This document shows, piece after piece, positions 1-8,514 of a stretch of DNA of 64,000 bases. Position numbers and translations under genes: made by a program. The first letter of the stretch is position 1. The number at the start of each line of letters is the position of its first letter. A model generated the notes under the pieces. The model was not told where the DNA came from, searched no databases, and saw only the letters and a list, made by a program, of their open reading frames with translations. This DNA is from Anaeromyxobacter sp. (GTDB lineage: Bacteria; Myxococcota; Myxococcia; Myxococcales; Anaeromyxobacteraceae). The DNA lies in the NCBI GenBank assembly GCA_016718565.1, contig JADKCZ010000018.1, positions 397,001 through 461,000 of the forward strand, read 5' to 3'.

Positions 1-770
1 ACGCCCCGGGGCCACGTCGCGCCGTCCAGCGCGTCCCCGGGCACCCAGCCGAGAGGGAGGTCGACGATGATGGGGATCTCGCTCCTCGAGCCGTTCTCCC
101 GGACCTCCTGCACGTGGAGCGTCGCCCAGCGGACCGGCCCTCCCCTCGCCGGCGTGTCCGCGGCGGCTCCGGCCTCGGCACCCGCCCACCAGGCACCACC
201 GGGCTCAACGACCATCAAGAGGTGCCGCTCGTCCGGAGAGAACAGGCAGGGCGAGGCGCTCTCGCCGAGCAGGTAAGGGATCGTGGCGAGCGGCGCGGCA
301 TCGGGCAGGGAGAACAGCACCCACCCCTCCTCGCTCTGTCCCGAGTAGATCCAGGCGGCGCCAAACCGTCCGGTCCCCGAGAGCACCAGCTCGAGCCCCG
401 CGACGCCCCTGCGGGTGGAGAACGGGAGCGGCGCCGCCCGATGGAGCTCGAGCGACGGCCAGGCGCGAATGGACACCCCCACCTCGTCCTCGGCGGTCGC
501 CGTCACGAGCCACAGGCCATCCGGGGTCCAGCGCGCGTCCGCCACCTCGGGGAGGAACTGGACGAGTCGTCCCGAGCCGACGTCCCAGATCCCGAAGGCC
601 TCTTCGCTCCCTCGCTGGGCCAGCCGGATGACCGATCGCCCGTCGGGGTGGGGCCGGACCAAGGGCGTCCCGAATACACTCGCCTCCGGCCACGAGGCGC
701 CGCGCCACCCCGGCGGCAGCTCGGGCCCCGCACCGCGAATGACGCCGCGCAGCCAGGGCAAGAGCGCCAC
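1..770 (-). CDS. beta-propeller (WD40/TolB-like) protein, partial
   Basis: The frame is open from a GTG at 770 to the window edge (about 256 residues), so the C-terminus is missing. It shows repeated propeller-blade signatures of the PD40/WD40-like type: HPDGRSVIRLAQ, WTPDGLWLVTA and FSPDERHLLMV, spaced as in TolB-like and other beta-propellers. The GTG lies 4 bases after the coaBC stop with a G-rich stretch just upstream, so it is probably translated from the coaBC mRNA. No enzymatic motif is visible. Propellers of this type usually bind proteins or ligands; the actual role is unknown. No signal peptide is obvious at the chosen start. The frame is well supported by its codon use and blade motifs; the function is not. 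Confidence 0.6.
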   Translation of the reverse strand, partial: MALLPWLRGVIRGAGPELPPGWRGASWPEASVFGTPLVRPHPDGRSVIRLAQRGSEEAFGIWDVGSGRLVQFLPEVADARWTPDGLWLVTATAEDEVGVSIRAWPSLELHRAAPLPFSTRRGVAGLELVLSGTGRFGAAWIYSGQSEEGWVLFSLPDAAPLATIPYLLGESASPCLFSPDERHLLMVVEPGGAWWAGAEAGAAADTPARGGPVRWATLHVQEVRENGSRSEIPIIVDLPLGWVPGDALDGATWPRG

Positions 771-774
771 GCCC

Positions 775-2004
775 CTACCCCATCCCCGTCGCCTTTGGCC
801 GCCGCCCCTCGAGCACCGGCAGGATCCAGTCGAGGATGGCCTCGGCCACCTTCTCCTTGGTGCCCTCGATCTCGGCCAGCTCGGTGGCCGAGACCAGCGC
901 CACCCGGTTGGTGTCGGCGCCGAAGCCCGAGCCCGGCGTGCCCACCTTGTTGGCCACCACCAGGTCGCAGCGCTTGGTCTTGAGCTTCTCGCGGGCGTTG
1001 GCGATGACCCCGTCGGTCTCGGCGGCGAAGCCGACCAGCACGGGGCCACCGGGCCTTCCGCCCAGCCGCTCGCCGAGGCCGGCCAGGATGTCGGGGGTCC
1101 GGACGAGCTGCATGGTCTCGTCGCCCGGAGACTTCTTCTTCTTGCTCGGCGCGGCCACGGCCGGCCGGTAGTCGCTGACGGCGGCGGCGCCGATGAACAG
1201 GTCCATCGGCCCGGCCTCGGCCTCCACGGCGCGGGCCATCTGCTCGGCCGTCTCCACCCGCACGGTCCGCACGCCGCCCGGATCCGGCAGCGCGGTGGGG
1301 CCCGAGACCAGCACCACCTCGGCGCCGCGCCGCGCCGCCACCGCGGCCAGGGCGTAGCCCATCTTCCCGGACGACGGGTTGGAGATGAAGCGCACCGGGT
1401 CGATGGGCTCGCGGGTCGGCCCGGCGGTCACCACCACCCGGCGGCCCGAGAGATCGAGGGCGCCGAGCAGCCGGGAGGCGGCCACCGCGATCTCGCCGGG
1501 CTCGGCCAGCCGCCCCTCCCCGACGTCGCCGTCGGCCAGCACGCCGGCGCCGGGGCCCACCACGTGCCAGCCCCGGGCCTTGAGCGCCGCCAGGTTCTCG
1601 CGCACCGCCGGGTTCTGCCACATGCGGGTGTTCATGGCCGGCGCCAGCAGCACCGGGCAGGTCACCGCCAGCGCGGTGGTGGTGACGGCGTCGTCGCCCA
1701 TGCCGGCGCGCAGCCGGGCGATGAGGTCGGCGGTGGCCGGCGCCACCAGGAAGAGGTCGGCCTCCCGGGCCAGCTGCAGGTGGCCGTAGGAGCGCTCGGT
1801 GGACTCGTCGAGCAGGTCCACCACCACCGGGGCGCCCGTCAGGGCCTGGAAGGTGAGCGGCCCGACGAAGCGGGTGGCGGCCTGGGTCATGGCCACGCGG
1901 ACCCGGCCCCGCCCCTTCACCACCAGCCGCGCCACCTCGCAGGCCTTGTAGGCTGCGATGCCGCCGCCGACCCCCAGCACCACCGTCCGGTTCGCGAAGT
2001 CCAT
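775..2004 (-). CDS. coaBC: bifunctional phosphopantothenoylcysteine decarboxylase/phosphopantothenate-cysteine ligase
   Basis: Makes 4'-phosphopantetheine for coenzyme A: the ligase half joins cysteine to 4'-phosphopantothenate, and the FMN-dependent decarboxylase half then removes CO2. The 409-residue length is usual for Dfp/CoaBC. The N-terminal half has the flavin-fold start LGVGGGIAAYK, the catalytic His75 in YGHLQLA and the PAMNTRMW loop. The ligase half starts near residue 185, with TAGPTREPID and SNPSSGKMG, followed by FAAETD. I chose the ATG at 2004 because the family begins just before GVGGGIAAYK; a start 13 codons upstream would run into the region shared with the divergent CPBP gene. 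coaX, another CoA gene, lies at 14.9 kb. Confidence 0.96.
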   Translation of the reverse strand: MDFANRTVVLGVGGGIAAYKACEVARLVVKGRGRVRVAMTQAATRFVGPLTFQALTGAPVVVDLLDESTERSYGHLQLAREADLFLVAPATADLIARLRAGMGDDAVTTTALAVTCPVLLAPAMNTRMWQNPAVRENLAALKARGWHVVGPGAGVLADGDVGEGRLAEPGEIAVAASRLLGALDLSGRRVVVTAGPTREPIDPVRFISNPSSGKMGYALAAVAARRGAEVVLVSGPTALPDPGGVRTVRVETAEQMARAVEAEAGPMDLFIGAAAVSDYRPAVAAPSKKKKSPGDETMQLVRTPDILAGLGERLGGRPGGPVLVGFAAETDGVIANAREKLKTKRCDLVVANKVGTPGSGFGADTNRVALVSATELAEIEGTKEKVAEAILDWILPVLEGRRPKATGMG

Positions 2005-2051
2005 GGCGCAGCATGGTAGCCGACACGGCCTTTCGCCGCCCACGGGCTATC

Positions 2052-3083
2052 ATGGCCGCCCCCGTGGACCCCCAGGACCCCAGCCGCGACGCCGCCCCGC
2101 CGCCGGACGCGCCGGCCGGCGCCCCCTGGCCGCCGGACGCCCCGCCGCCTGAGCCGGGCGCCCCCGCGGCGCCCCCGGCGGAGGTGGCCGCGACGCCGCC
2201 CGCCCCGCCCCTGGCGCGGCCGCGCGCCGCCGGCCTCCTCCTCACGCTGGTGGCGCTGTTCCCGCTCGGCCTGGCGGCGCAGGCGCTCTGGCCGGCCGCC
2301 GGGCTGGTCTGGACCCAGCTCTTCGTGTTCGGGCTGCCGGCCGCGGCGCTGGCCGCCCGGGCGGGGCTCGACCCGCGGGCCTTCCTGCGGCTCGGGCCCC
2401 CGCCCCCGCTGGCCCTGGCCCTGGCCGTGCCGGTGGGCGCCGCCGCGCTGCTCACGGGCGGGGCGCTGCAGGCGCTCTGGATGACGCTGCTGCCGGCGGC
2501 GCTGCGCCAGGCCTTCGACGTGGCCCGGGTCTTCGACCAGCCGCCGGCGGCGCTGGTGGTGATCGTCCTGGCGGCCACGGTGCTGGCGCCGCTCTGCGAG
2601 GAGGTGACCTTCCGCGGGTACCTGCTCTCGGCCCTGCGGCTCCGCCTCGGGCCCCGGGGCGCGGTGGTGCTCTCGGCCCTGGCCTTCGCCGCCATGCACC
2701 TCGACCCGGTGCGGCTGCCAGGGCTCCTGTTCCTGGGGCTGCTCTACGGCTGGCTGAGCTGGCGCGCCGGCTCGGTCTGGCCGGCGGTGCTGGCCCACGC
2801 GGTGAACAACGCGGCGGCCACGGCGCTGGCGCTGCAGTCGGCCACCTCCGCCGACCCGGCGGCGCCGGAGCCGGCCGCGGCCGGCCTGGCCCTGGCGCTG
2901 GGGGCCGCACTGCTCTGGCCGCTGGCGCGGGCGTACCACAGGAGCACCGGGTCCCCCCCGGCGCCGGCGCAGGTGCTGGCGCCGGGCGGCTCGCGGCCGG
3001 GCCGCTGGCCGGGCTGGGTCAAGGCTGGGGTCCTCCTGGCGGCCGTGTCGCTCGGGGTCATCGGGTGGCTCCCGCGCCGCTGA
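2052..3083 (+). CDS. CPBP-family intramembrane metalloprotease
   Basis: A 343-residue integral membrane protein of the CPBP (CAAX protease/bacteriocin-processing, Abi) family. The first 55 residues are Pro/Ala-rich and probably disordered; several hydrophobic segments follow. The family motifs are complete: EEVTFRGYLL (Glu183-Glu184, Arg188), FAAMHLD (His216) and LAHAVNN (His249, Asn253), which form the metal site of the membrane glutamic/metalloprotease fold. Family members process prenylated or secreted peptides, or only act in self-immunity; the substrate here cannot be read from sequence. It starts 47 bases from divergent coaBC and has a strong hairpin directly downstream. Confidence 0.87.
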   Translation: MAAPVDPQDPSRDAAPPPDAPAGAPWPPDAPPPEPGAPAAPPAEVAATPPAPPLARPRAAGLLLTLVALFPLGLAAQALWPAAGLVWTQLFVFGLPAAALAARAGLDPRAFLRLGPPPPLALALAVPVGAAALLTGGALQALWMTLLPAALRQAFDVARVFDQPPAALVVIVLAATVLAPLCEEVTFRGYLLSALRLRLGPRGAVVLSALAFAAMHLDPVRLPGLLFLGLLYGWLSWRAGSVWPAVLAHAVNNAAATALALQSATSADPAAPEPAAAGLALALGAALLWPLARAYHRSTGSPPAPAQVLAPGGSRPGRWPGWVKAGVLLAAVSLGVIGWLPRR

Positions 3084-3107
3084 CGGCGCGTCGCTGCTGG
3101 AGAAGGC

Positions 3108-3138
3108 GGCGCCCCCTGGGTGGATCCCAGGGGGCGCC
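3108..3138. terminator. bidirectional terminator hairpin between convergent genes
   Basis: A perfect inverted repeat with 13-bp arms (3108-3120 and 3126-3138, GGCGCCCCCTGGG on the left) and a 5-base loop. It sits between the stops of the CPBP gene and the convergent Ig-like lipoprotein gene. There is no T-run, which is common in such GC-rich genomes. Confidence 0.65.
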
Positions 3139-3174
3139 TGACCGCCGATCGGGGGGTCGGCGGCGGGGGAAGGT

Positions 3175-4302
3175 TCAGGGGGCGACGACCACCGCCGCCG
3201 TGGCGGTGACCTGCGTGCCCGGGTGGAGCGCCGTGATGCTGGTGCTGCCGGCGGCCAGGGCCAGGACGGCGCCGGCCCTGATGGAGTTGGAGACCACGGC
3301 CACCAGCGGGTCGGCGGTGGTCCAGGTCACCTGGGCGGTCAGGTCGGCCTGCGCGCCGTCGGAGAAGGTGCCGGTGGCGGTGTAGAGCACCAGGTCGCCG
3401 CGGCGGATGGCCGGGGTCGAGGCGGAGATCTCCAGGGACGACAGGACGGCCGCGGACACGCCGACCGCCACCGAGGTGGTCTGGCCGCCGAAGGAGGCCC
3501 GCAGCTCGGTGTACCCGGCCCGCAGGGTGTGCAGGGTATGGAGGTCCTCCATGCGGGCCACGTCCGCGTTGGCGATCTCGAAGGTGGCCTGGGCGGAGAC
3601 GTCGGCCACCGAGCCGTCGGTGAACGTGGCGATGAGCCGCACCGGGGTGGCCAGGCCGGCCGCGAGGCGGGCCACGCCCTCGAGGCTGAGGCTCACCACC
3701 GCGGCCGCGGTCACCTCCACCTGCGCCGAGCCGGTGACGTCGCCGACGTAGGCGCGGAGCTCGACCAGGCCGGGCGCCAGGGCCCGCAGCTCGCCGCCGG
3801 CCTGGATGGAGACGGCGCGGCTGGAGGCGGCCCACACCACCGAGGCGGTGACGTCCCGCACGGAGCCGTCGGAGAAGGTGCCGAGGGCCTGGGCCTGGGC
3901 CGACAGGCCGGCCGGCACGGCAGCCTGGGCGGTGCTCACCTGGAGCGACAGCAGGGTGGCCGCGGCGACGTCGACGCGCGCCGTGGTCTGCAGCCCGTCG
4001 AGCTGGGCGATGAGGTAGGTGCTGCCCGGCGCGCCGGCCTGGACCCGCCCGGCGCCGGGGGTGGTGGCCACCTGCTCGTCCTGGCTGGACCAGGCCACCT
4101 CGGCGGTGACGTCGCGCCTCGACCCGTCGCTGTAGATGGCGGTGGCGACCACCTCCGCCTGCAGGTTCTCGGTCACCTCGGTGACCACCGGCGCGATCTG
4201 GAGCTGCTGCAGGGTGGCCTCCGGCTGCTGCCCGCACGCGGCCAGCGCCAGCGTCGCCAGGAGCAGCCCGAACCGCCTCATCGTCGTGGTCGTCGTCGTC
4301 AT
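3175..4302 (-). CDS. surface lipoprotein with four tandem bacterial Ig-like (BIG2-type) repeats
   Basis: 375 residues. A short Thr-rich start is followed by a lipoprotein signal with lipobox LAAC (Cys23). The rest is made of about four repeats of roughly 85 residues, each carrying the signature T(F/Y)(S/T)DG(S/A)xxD(V/L)(T/S)A followed by a W/F strand, as in BIG2/invasin-intimin Ig-like domains. Such proteins are outer-surface or periplasmic adhesive/structural lipoproteins; the ligand is unknown. The ATG at 4302 has a GGGGGAG ribosome site 5 bases upstream; a second ATG at 4281 (MRRF) would also give a usable signal peptide. It is flanked by hairpins on both sides, so it is probably transcribed alone. 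Confidence 0.8.
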   Translation of the reverse strand: MTTTTTTMRRFGLLLATLALAACGQQPEATLQQLQIAPVVTEVTENLQAEVVATAIYSDGSRRDVTAEVAWSSQDEQVATTPGAGRVQAGAPGSTYLIAQLDGLQTTARVDVAAATLLSLQVSTAQAAVPAGLSAQAQALGTFSDGSVRDVTASVVWAASSRAVSIQAGGELRALAPGLVELRAYVGDVTGSAQVEVTAAAVVSLSLEGVARLAAGLATPVRLIATFTDGSVADVSAQATFEIANADVARMEDLHTLHTLRAGYTELRASFGGQTTSVAVGVSAAVLSSLEISASTPAIRRGDLVLYTATGTFSDGAQADLTAQVTWTTADPLVAVVSNSIRAGAVLALAAGSTSITALHPGTQVTATAAVVVAP

Positions 4303-4569
4303 GGTGTCTCCCCCGTGCTGCGGTGCCGCGTGCTGGTGGTCTGCAGCCCGGCCCCCGAGGCCGGACATGTCTGGGCTCCATTGCGCGCGGCGTGCCGTGC
4401 CGAAACGGCCGGGTGCCTCCCGGGCCGCGACGGGGCCACCAGCCCCTGGCACCAGCGGTTTCCGGCGATCGGGCCCGGACCGTCGGGCGGTGCCCGGCCA
4501 GATCGGCCGGGTCACCCGGGGTCACGAGAACCCGCTCAGCTCAAGGAAACGCGTGCAGGGAGACGTGCG

Positions 4570-4591
4570 GGGGGCGGCGCCGGCCGCCCCC
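4570..4591 (-). terminator. terminator hairpin after the hydrolase gene
   Basis: Perfect 9-bp stem (4570-4578 with 4583-4591, GGGGGCGGC on the left) with a 4-base loop, two bases beyond the stop codon at 4594. The 250 bases between it and the lipoprotein start hold no other feature I can support. Confidence 0.55.
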
Positions 4592-4593
4592 GT

Positions 4594-5223
4594 TCACCTA
4601 CCGTGTGCGCCTGCCGGGACCAGCGCGCCGAGCCAGCCGGCCGCGATCCGGCCGGCGAGCGCCAGCCCGCCCAGGAAGGCGGCGTCGGCGCCCGGCACCA
4701 GCACCAGCTCCACCCGCCCCCGCCTGCCTTTGAGCCCCGCCAGGGCGCGGCGCAGGGCGGCGGGCGCGTCCCCGGGGACCACCAGGAGCACGGGCGCGTC
4801 GACCCCATCGAGCGCGGGACACGCCGAGGGGCCCAGCAGCACCACCCCGGCCGCGCCGCGGGCCCGCACCAGCGCCAGCGCCGTCCGGCAGCCCTCGCCG
4901 ACACCGGCCACCGCCGGCCCACCTGGCGCCGTGGCGGCCAGGTGATCCCAGGCCGCCGCGGCGTCGTCGAGGGCGCGCTCCGGATCGGGCGCGCCCTGCG
5001 AGGCCCCCCGGCCGCGGTGCTGGAACCGCAGCGAGGCGTGCCCCGCGCGGGCCGAGGCCCAGGCCAGCTCGGCCACCGCCGGGGCGTCCATCCCGCCGGC
5101 GCCCACCGGCGGACAGACCAGCAGGGACGGCCGCCGGGCGCCGCGGTGCGAGAGCCCCTCCAGCAGCAGGTCGCCGCAGGGGATGAGCGCCGGGCGCTCG
5201 AGGTACTGGCCCGGGAGGACCAC
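4594..5223 (-). CDS. alpha/beta-hydrolase-fold protein lacking the catalytic serine
   Basis: 209 residues resembling the small COG2945-type alpha/beta hydrolases: VCPPVGAGG near the N-terminus and FQHRGRGASQG, the counterpart of the family's FNFRGVGxSxG block. The nucleophile elbow, normally GxSxG, reads GVGEGC here, so the catalytic Ser position is Glu. The protein may be an inactive member or may have shifted chemistry. It starts with GTG 6 bases after the rlmI-like stop and is the last gene of the radical SAM - methyltransferase - hydrolase operon. The family assignment is inference from motifs; substrate unknown. Confidence 0.65.
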   Translation of the reverse strand: MVLPGQYLERPALIPCGDLLLEGLSHRGARRPSLLVCPPVGAGGMDAPAVAELAWASARAGHASLRFQHRGRGASQGAPDPERALDDAAAAWDHLAATAPGGPAVAGVGEGCRTALALVRARGAAGVVLLGPSACPALDGVDAPVLLVVPGDAPAALRRALAGLKGRRGRVELVLVPGADAAFLGGLALAGRIAAGWLGALVPAGAHGR

Positions 5224-5229
5224 GGCGGC

Positions 5230-6429
5230 TCAGGAGAGGCGGCGCAGCACCAGGGCCTTCAGGTACCGCCCCTCCTTGAACTGCAGCGAGATGGGGTGGT
5301 CGGGCGGCTGGCGGGTCTCGGCCACCAGCGCCAGCTCGATGCGCGACTTGAAGGCCGCCTCCTTGACCGCGTCGGCGAACTGCTCGGCCGAGACGCGGGC
5401 GCTGCAGGAGCAGGTCACCAGCAGGCCGCCCGGCGCCAGCACCTGCAGCGCCGCGCGGTTGAGCGAGGCGTAGCCGGCCAGCGCCCCCTCCACCGCCTTC
5501 TGCGACTTGGCGAAGGCCGGCGGGTCGCAGATCACCAGGTCGAAGCGGCGCCCCTGCCGCTTGTAGTTGGCCAGCAGGTCGAAGGCGTCGCCGTGGGCGA
5601 AGGCGTGGTCGGCCGGGTCGAGGCCGTTCAGCTTGAAGGTCTCTCGCGCCAGCTGCAGGGCGTCCTTGTCGAGGTCGGAGGAGACCACGTGCGTCGAGCC
5701 GCCCAGCGCCGCCGCCGCCGAGAACCCGCCGGTGTAGCTGAAGAGGTTCAGGGCCTCCGGGCGGCCCCTGGCGAGCCGCCGCACCAGGTTGCGGTTGTCG
5801 CGCTGGTCGAGGAACAGGCCGGTCTTCTGGCCGTGGCGGACGTCCACCAGGATCTTCAGGCCGTACTCGTCGATGGCGATGAGCTCCGGCGGCTCGGCGC
5901 CCCACAGCACCTTGCCGGCCGGGGAGCCGCCCTCGTCGTCGTCGTCGCGCGGGATCTCGTCGCGGCCGTAGACGCCCTCGAGGTCGCCGCACTCGGCCCG
6001 CAGGGCCTCCACGATGTCGGCGCGCCACGGGGTGAGCCCGGCCGAGTAGAGCTTGAGGACCGCGAAGCCCTGGTAGCGGTCGGCCACCACGCCGGGCAGG
6101 CCGTCCGACTCGCCGTGCAGCAGCCGGTAGGCGGTGGTCCCCGAGACCAGCTCGCGCCGGAGCGCCAGCGCCCGGGCCACCCGCCGGCGCCAGAAGGCGG
6201 CGTCCACCGCCTCGCCCTCCTCGCGGGTCAGGATGCGCACGATGATGGCCGAGTGCGGGTCGAGGTAGCCGCGGGCCACGAAGCGCTCGCCCTCCACCAC
6301 GTCCACGATGGTGCCGGCCGGCAGCGCCCGGGGCGGGCGGGCCAGCGCCTTCTTGAACACCCACGGGTGGCCGGCGCGCAGGTGGCGCGCCAGGTCCTTC
6401 TGCAGCTCCAGCCGGTGCTCCGAACGCAT
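5230..6429 (-). CDS. class I SAM-dependent rRNA methyltransferase, RlmI-like
   Basis: 399 residues, the usual length of the RlmI/YccW group, which makes m5C in 23S rRNA. A PUA-like N-terminal RNA-binding region (GHPWVFKKAL, GERFVARGYLDP) is followed by a Rossmann methyltransferase domain with motif I LFSYTGGFSAAAA near residue 230, the substrate-loop motif CDPPAFAKSQ and the Cys-containing TCSCS near residue 338. The ATG at 6429 overlaps the stop of the radical SAM gene by one base (TGATG), indicating translational coupling. A longer start would lie entirely within that gene. The exact target base cannot be told from sequence. Confidence 0.9.
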   Translation of the reverse strand: MRSEHRLELQKDLARHLRAGHPWVFKKALARPPRALPAGTIVDVVEGERFVARGYLDPHSAIIVRILTREEGEAVDAAFWRRRVARALALRRELVSGTTAYRLLHGESDGLPGVVADRYQGFAVLKLYSAGLTPWRADIVEALRAECGDLEGVYGRDEIPRDDDDEGGSPAGKVLWGAEPPELIAIDEYGLKILVDVRHGQKTGLFLDQRDNRNLVRRLARGRPEALNLFSYTGGFSAAAALGGSTHVVSSDLDKDALQLARETFKLNGLDPADHAFAHGDAFDLLANYKRQGRRFDLVICDPPAFAKSQKAVEGALAGYASLNRAALQVLAPGGLLVTCSCSARVSAEQFADAVKEAAFKSRIELALVAETRQPPDHPISLQFKEGRYLKALVLRRLS

Positions 6430-7733
6430 CACTCGCTCCTGTCGGCCCGTTCCGGCCGCGCCCGGGAGAAGTTGCCCACCACCAGGCCCGGGCGGGCCAG
6501 GCGGAGCGCGGCCACCAGCCCGCGGATGCCGATGGGCGCGCCGCCGGCCCCGCGGCCGCGCGCCACCGCCAGGTAGAGATCCGGATCGATGGCCAGCGGG
6601 CGGGTCTGCACCTGGTCCACCTTGGCCGCGCGCACCAGCCGGCACAGCGCCGCCACCTCACCGGCCCGGTCGGTCACGCCCGGGAAGGTGAGCAGGTTGA
6701 GCGCCACGTAGGCGCCGGCCCGGCGGGCGGCCTTCGCGGAGCGCACCACGTCCTCGAGGCCGTAGCGGACCGGGCGGTAGTAGGCCCGGTAGAGATCGGG
6801 CGCGGCGCTGTTGAGCGAGATGCGCACCGAGTCGAGGCCGGCCCGGCAGAGCGCCACCAGCGCCTCGGGCAGCGAGCCGTTGGTGTTCACGTGGATGGAG
6901 CCGCGCCAGGTGCGGGCCCGCACCAGCCGGATGGCCCGGGCGATCTCCTTCCAGCGCAGCAGCGGCTCGCCCTCGCAGCCCTGGCCGAAGCTCACCATGA
7001 CCCGGCCGCGGGCCGTCTCCAGGTGGGCCAGCGCCACCTCGGCCATCTCCTCGGCCGTGGGGGGACGGCGGATCCGCTCGTGGGAGGAGGGCGGCAGCCC
7101 CTCGTCCTGCTCCGAGATGCAGCCGATGCAGGCGGCGTTGCAGGCGGCCGAGGACGGGATGGCCGCCTCGTCGCGCCGGTAGAAGGTGTTCTGCGCGGTG
7201 AAGCAGCGCCACTCCAGCGCGCAGCGGGAGAGCTGGCGGTAGATGGGGTTCTCCGTGGCCGCCAGCCGCGCCGCCACCACCCCGGGGAGGTCGGGGGTGG
7301 AGTGGTCGGCCGGGCTCCAGTGGCGCCGCCGGTCGGTGCGCAGCGCGTAGACCACCACGCCGCGCGGGCCCAGGGCCGCCGCGGTATAGGCCCACTGCGG
7401 CAGGATGGGCGCGGCCCCGGCCACCGGCAGCGCCGGGCGGGCCACGGCCGGCAGGAAGGTGCGGGTGTAGCCGGGCGGCAGGGTGGCGCCCACCGCATGG
7501 GGCACCACCCGGCGGCGCCCCACCAGCACCTCGTGCAGCACCGTCAGCGCCCCGGTGGCCGGGTCCAGGCCCACCGGACGCCGGTCCGGCAGCATGGCCA
7601 GCGTGGCGCCCTCCGGCAGGGCGATGGGCCGCTCGCGCGGGGCCGACAGGTCCTCCCCGCTCCGCACGGCGGCCCGGAGCGAGGGGTGGTCGTAGACCAC
7701 GCCGCGGTCGTCGGCGAAGAGCAGGCGGGGCAT
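6429..7733 (-). CDS. radical SAM domain protein
   Basis: 434 residues. The iron-sulfur motif is a clear CxxxCxxC: CNAACIGC, Cys198, Cys202 and Cys205. The downstream radical SAM barrel shows the glycine-rich FGQGCEGEPLL strand, the HVNTNGSLP strand and SVRISLNSA. About 190 residues without recognised motifs precede the cluster and contain several strand-like segments. It resembles uncharacterised radical SAM proteins of Myxococcota and related groups; reaction and substrate are unknown. It leads a three-gene operon with an rRNA methyltransferase and a degenerate hydrolase. The promoter should lie in the 139 bases shared with the divergent sigma gene. Confidence 0.85.
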   Translation of the reverse strand: MPRLLFADDRGVVYDHPSLRAAVRSGEDLSAPRERPIALPEGATLAMLPDRRPVGLDPATGALTVLHEVLVGRRRVVPHAVGATLPPGYTRTFLPAVARPALPVAGAAPILPQWAYTAAALGPRGVVVYALRTDRRRHWSPADHSTPDLPGVVAARLAATENPIYRQLSRCALEWRCFTAQNTFYRRDEAAIPSSAACNAACIGCISEQDEGLPPSSHERIRRPPTAEEMAEVALAHLETARGRVMVSFGQGCEGEPLLRWKEIARAIRLVRARTWRGSIHVNTNGSLPEALVALCRAGLDSVRISLNSAAPDLYRAYYRPVRYGLEDVVRSAKAARRAGAYVALNLLTFPGVTDRAGEVAALCRLVRAAKVDQVQTRPLAIDPDLYLAVARGRGAGGAPIGIRGLVAALRLARPGLVVGNFSRARPERADRSE

Positions 7734-7872
7734 CCGGCGCGTTGTTTACCACAGGCGTGCGCGCCTGGCGGGAACCGGCTAGAATCCCAGGACTTTCCTC
7801 CGGCATGCCCCGGGCGGGGCTTCCGCCAGGCTACGGGAATCACTGGGGAGCGCTGGCCGTTCCAGGATCCAG

Positions 7873-8514
7873 ATGGGCCTCTTCGACGACAGCCAGACCG
7901 ACGTCACCCGCGACGAGTTCGAGGCCCTGGCGCTGCGCCACCTCGACGCGCTCTACGCCGCGGGCCTCCGCCTCACCCGCAACGAGCGGGACGCCGAGGA
8001 TCTGGTGCAGGACGCGCTGCTGCGCGCCTACCGCTTCTTCGGCCGGTTCGAGCGCGGCACCAACATGAAGGCCTGGCTGTTCAAGATCCTCACCAACACC
8101 TTCATCAACAAGTACCGGCGCACGGTGAAGGAGCGGTCCATCGTCGACGGGCCGGAGCAGGACACCGTGCTGGCCCAGGTCAGCTCGCGCGAGACCTCCG
8201 ACCAGGCCAGCGATCCCGAGCGCTGGTACTTCGACCGCCTGCTCTCCGACGACGTGCTCAAGGCGGTGGACGCGCTGCCCATCGACTTCCGCATGGTGGT
8301 GATCCTGGCCGACCTGCAGGAGTTCTCCTACCGCGAGATCGCCGACATCCTCGACGTGCCGGTGGGCACGGTGATGAGCCGGCTCTACCGCGGACGCCGC
8401 CTGCTGCAGAAGGCGCTGGCCCAGTACGCCGTCGACTCCGGCTTCGCCGCCGAGAGCGCCACGGTGGAGGACCTGTCCGTGTTCCGCCGCCGCCGCGCCA
8501 AGGGGGCCGAATGA
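7873..8514 (+). CDS. ECF-family RNA polymerase sigma factor
   Basis: 213 residues with sigma region 2 (ALRHLDALYAAGLRLTRN, then DAEDLVQDALLRAYRFF and MKAWLFKILTNTFINKY) and region 4 (ALPIDFRMVVILADLQEF, YREIADILDVPVGTVMSRL). There are no regions 1 or 3, as expected for an ECF sigma. The next gene, a zinc anti-sigma factor, overlaps by four bases (ATGA), the standard arrangement for a sigma held by its partner until an envelope or redox signal. A TAGAAT hexamer at 7790-7795 is a weak -10 candidate with no good -35. Confidence 0.93.
   Translation: MGLFDDSQTDVTRDEFEALALRHLDALYAAGLRLTRNERDAEDLVQDALLRAYRFFGRFERGTNMKAWLFKILTNTFINKYRRTVKERSIVDGPEQDTVLAQVSSRETSDQASDPERWYFDRLLSDDVLKAVDALPIDFRMVVILADLQEFSYREIADILDVPVGTVMSRLYRGRRLLQKALAQYAVDSGFAAESATVEDLSVFRRRRAKGAE

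Noticed and set aside
205..708. 167-codon minus-strand frame in the first kilobase
   Set aside because: The overlapping frame from the GTG at 770 has propeller motifs and better codon use.
3223..6576. 1117-codon + strand open frame
   Set aside because: Runs opposite the Ig-like lipoprotein, hydrolase and methyltransferase genes; low complexity, no motif.
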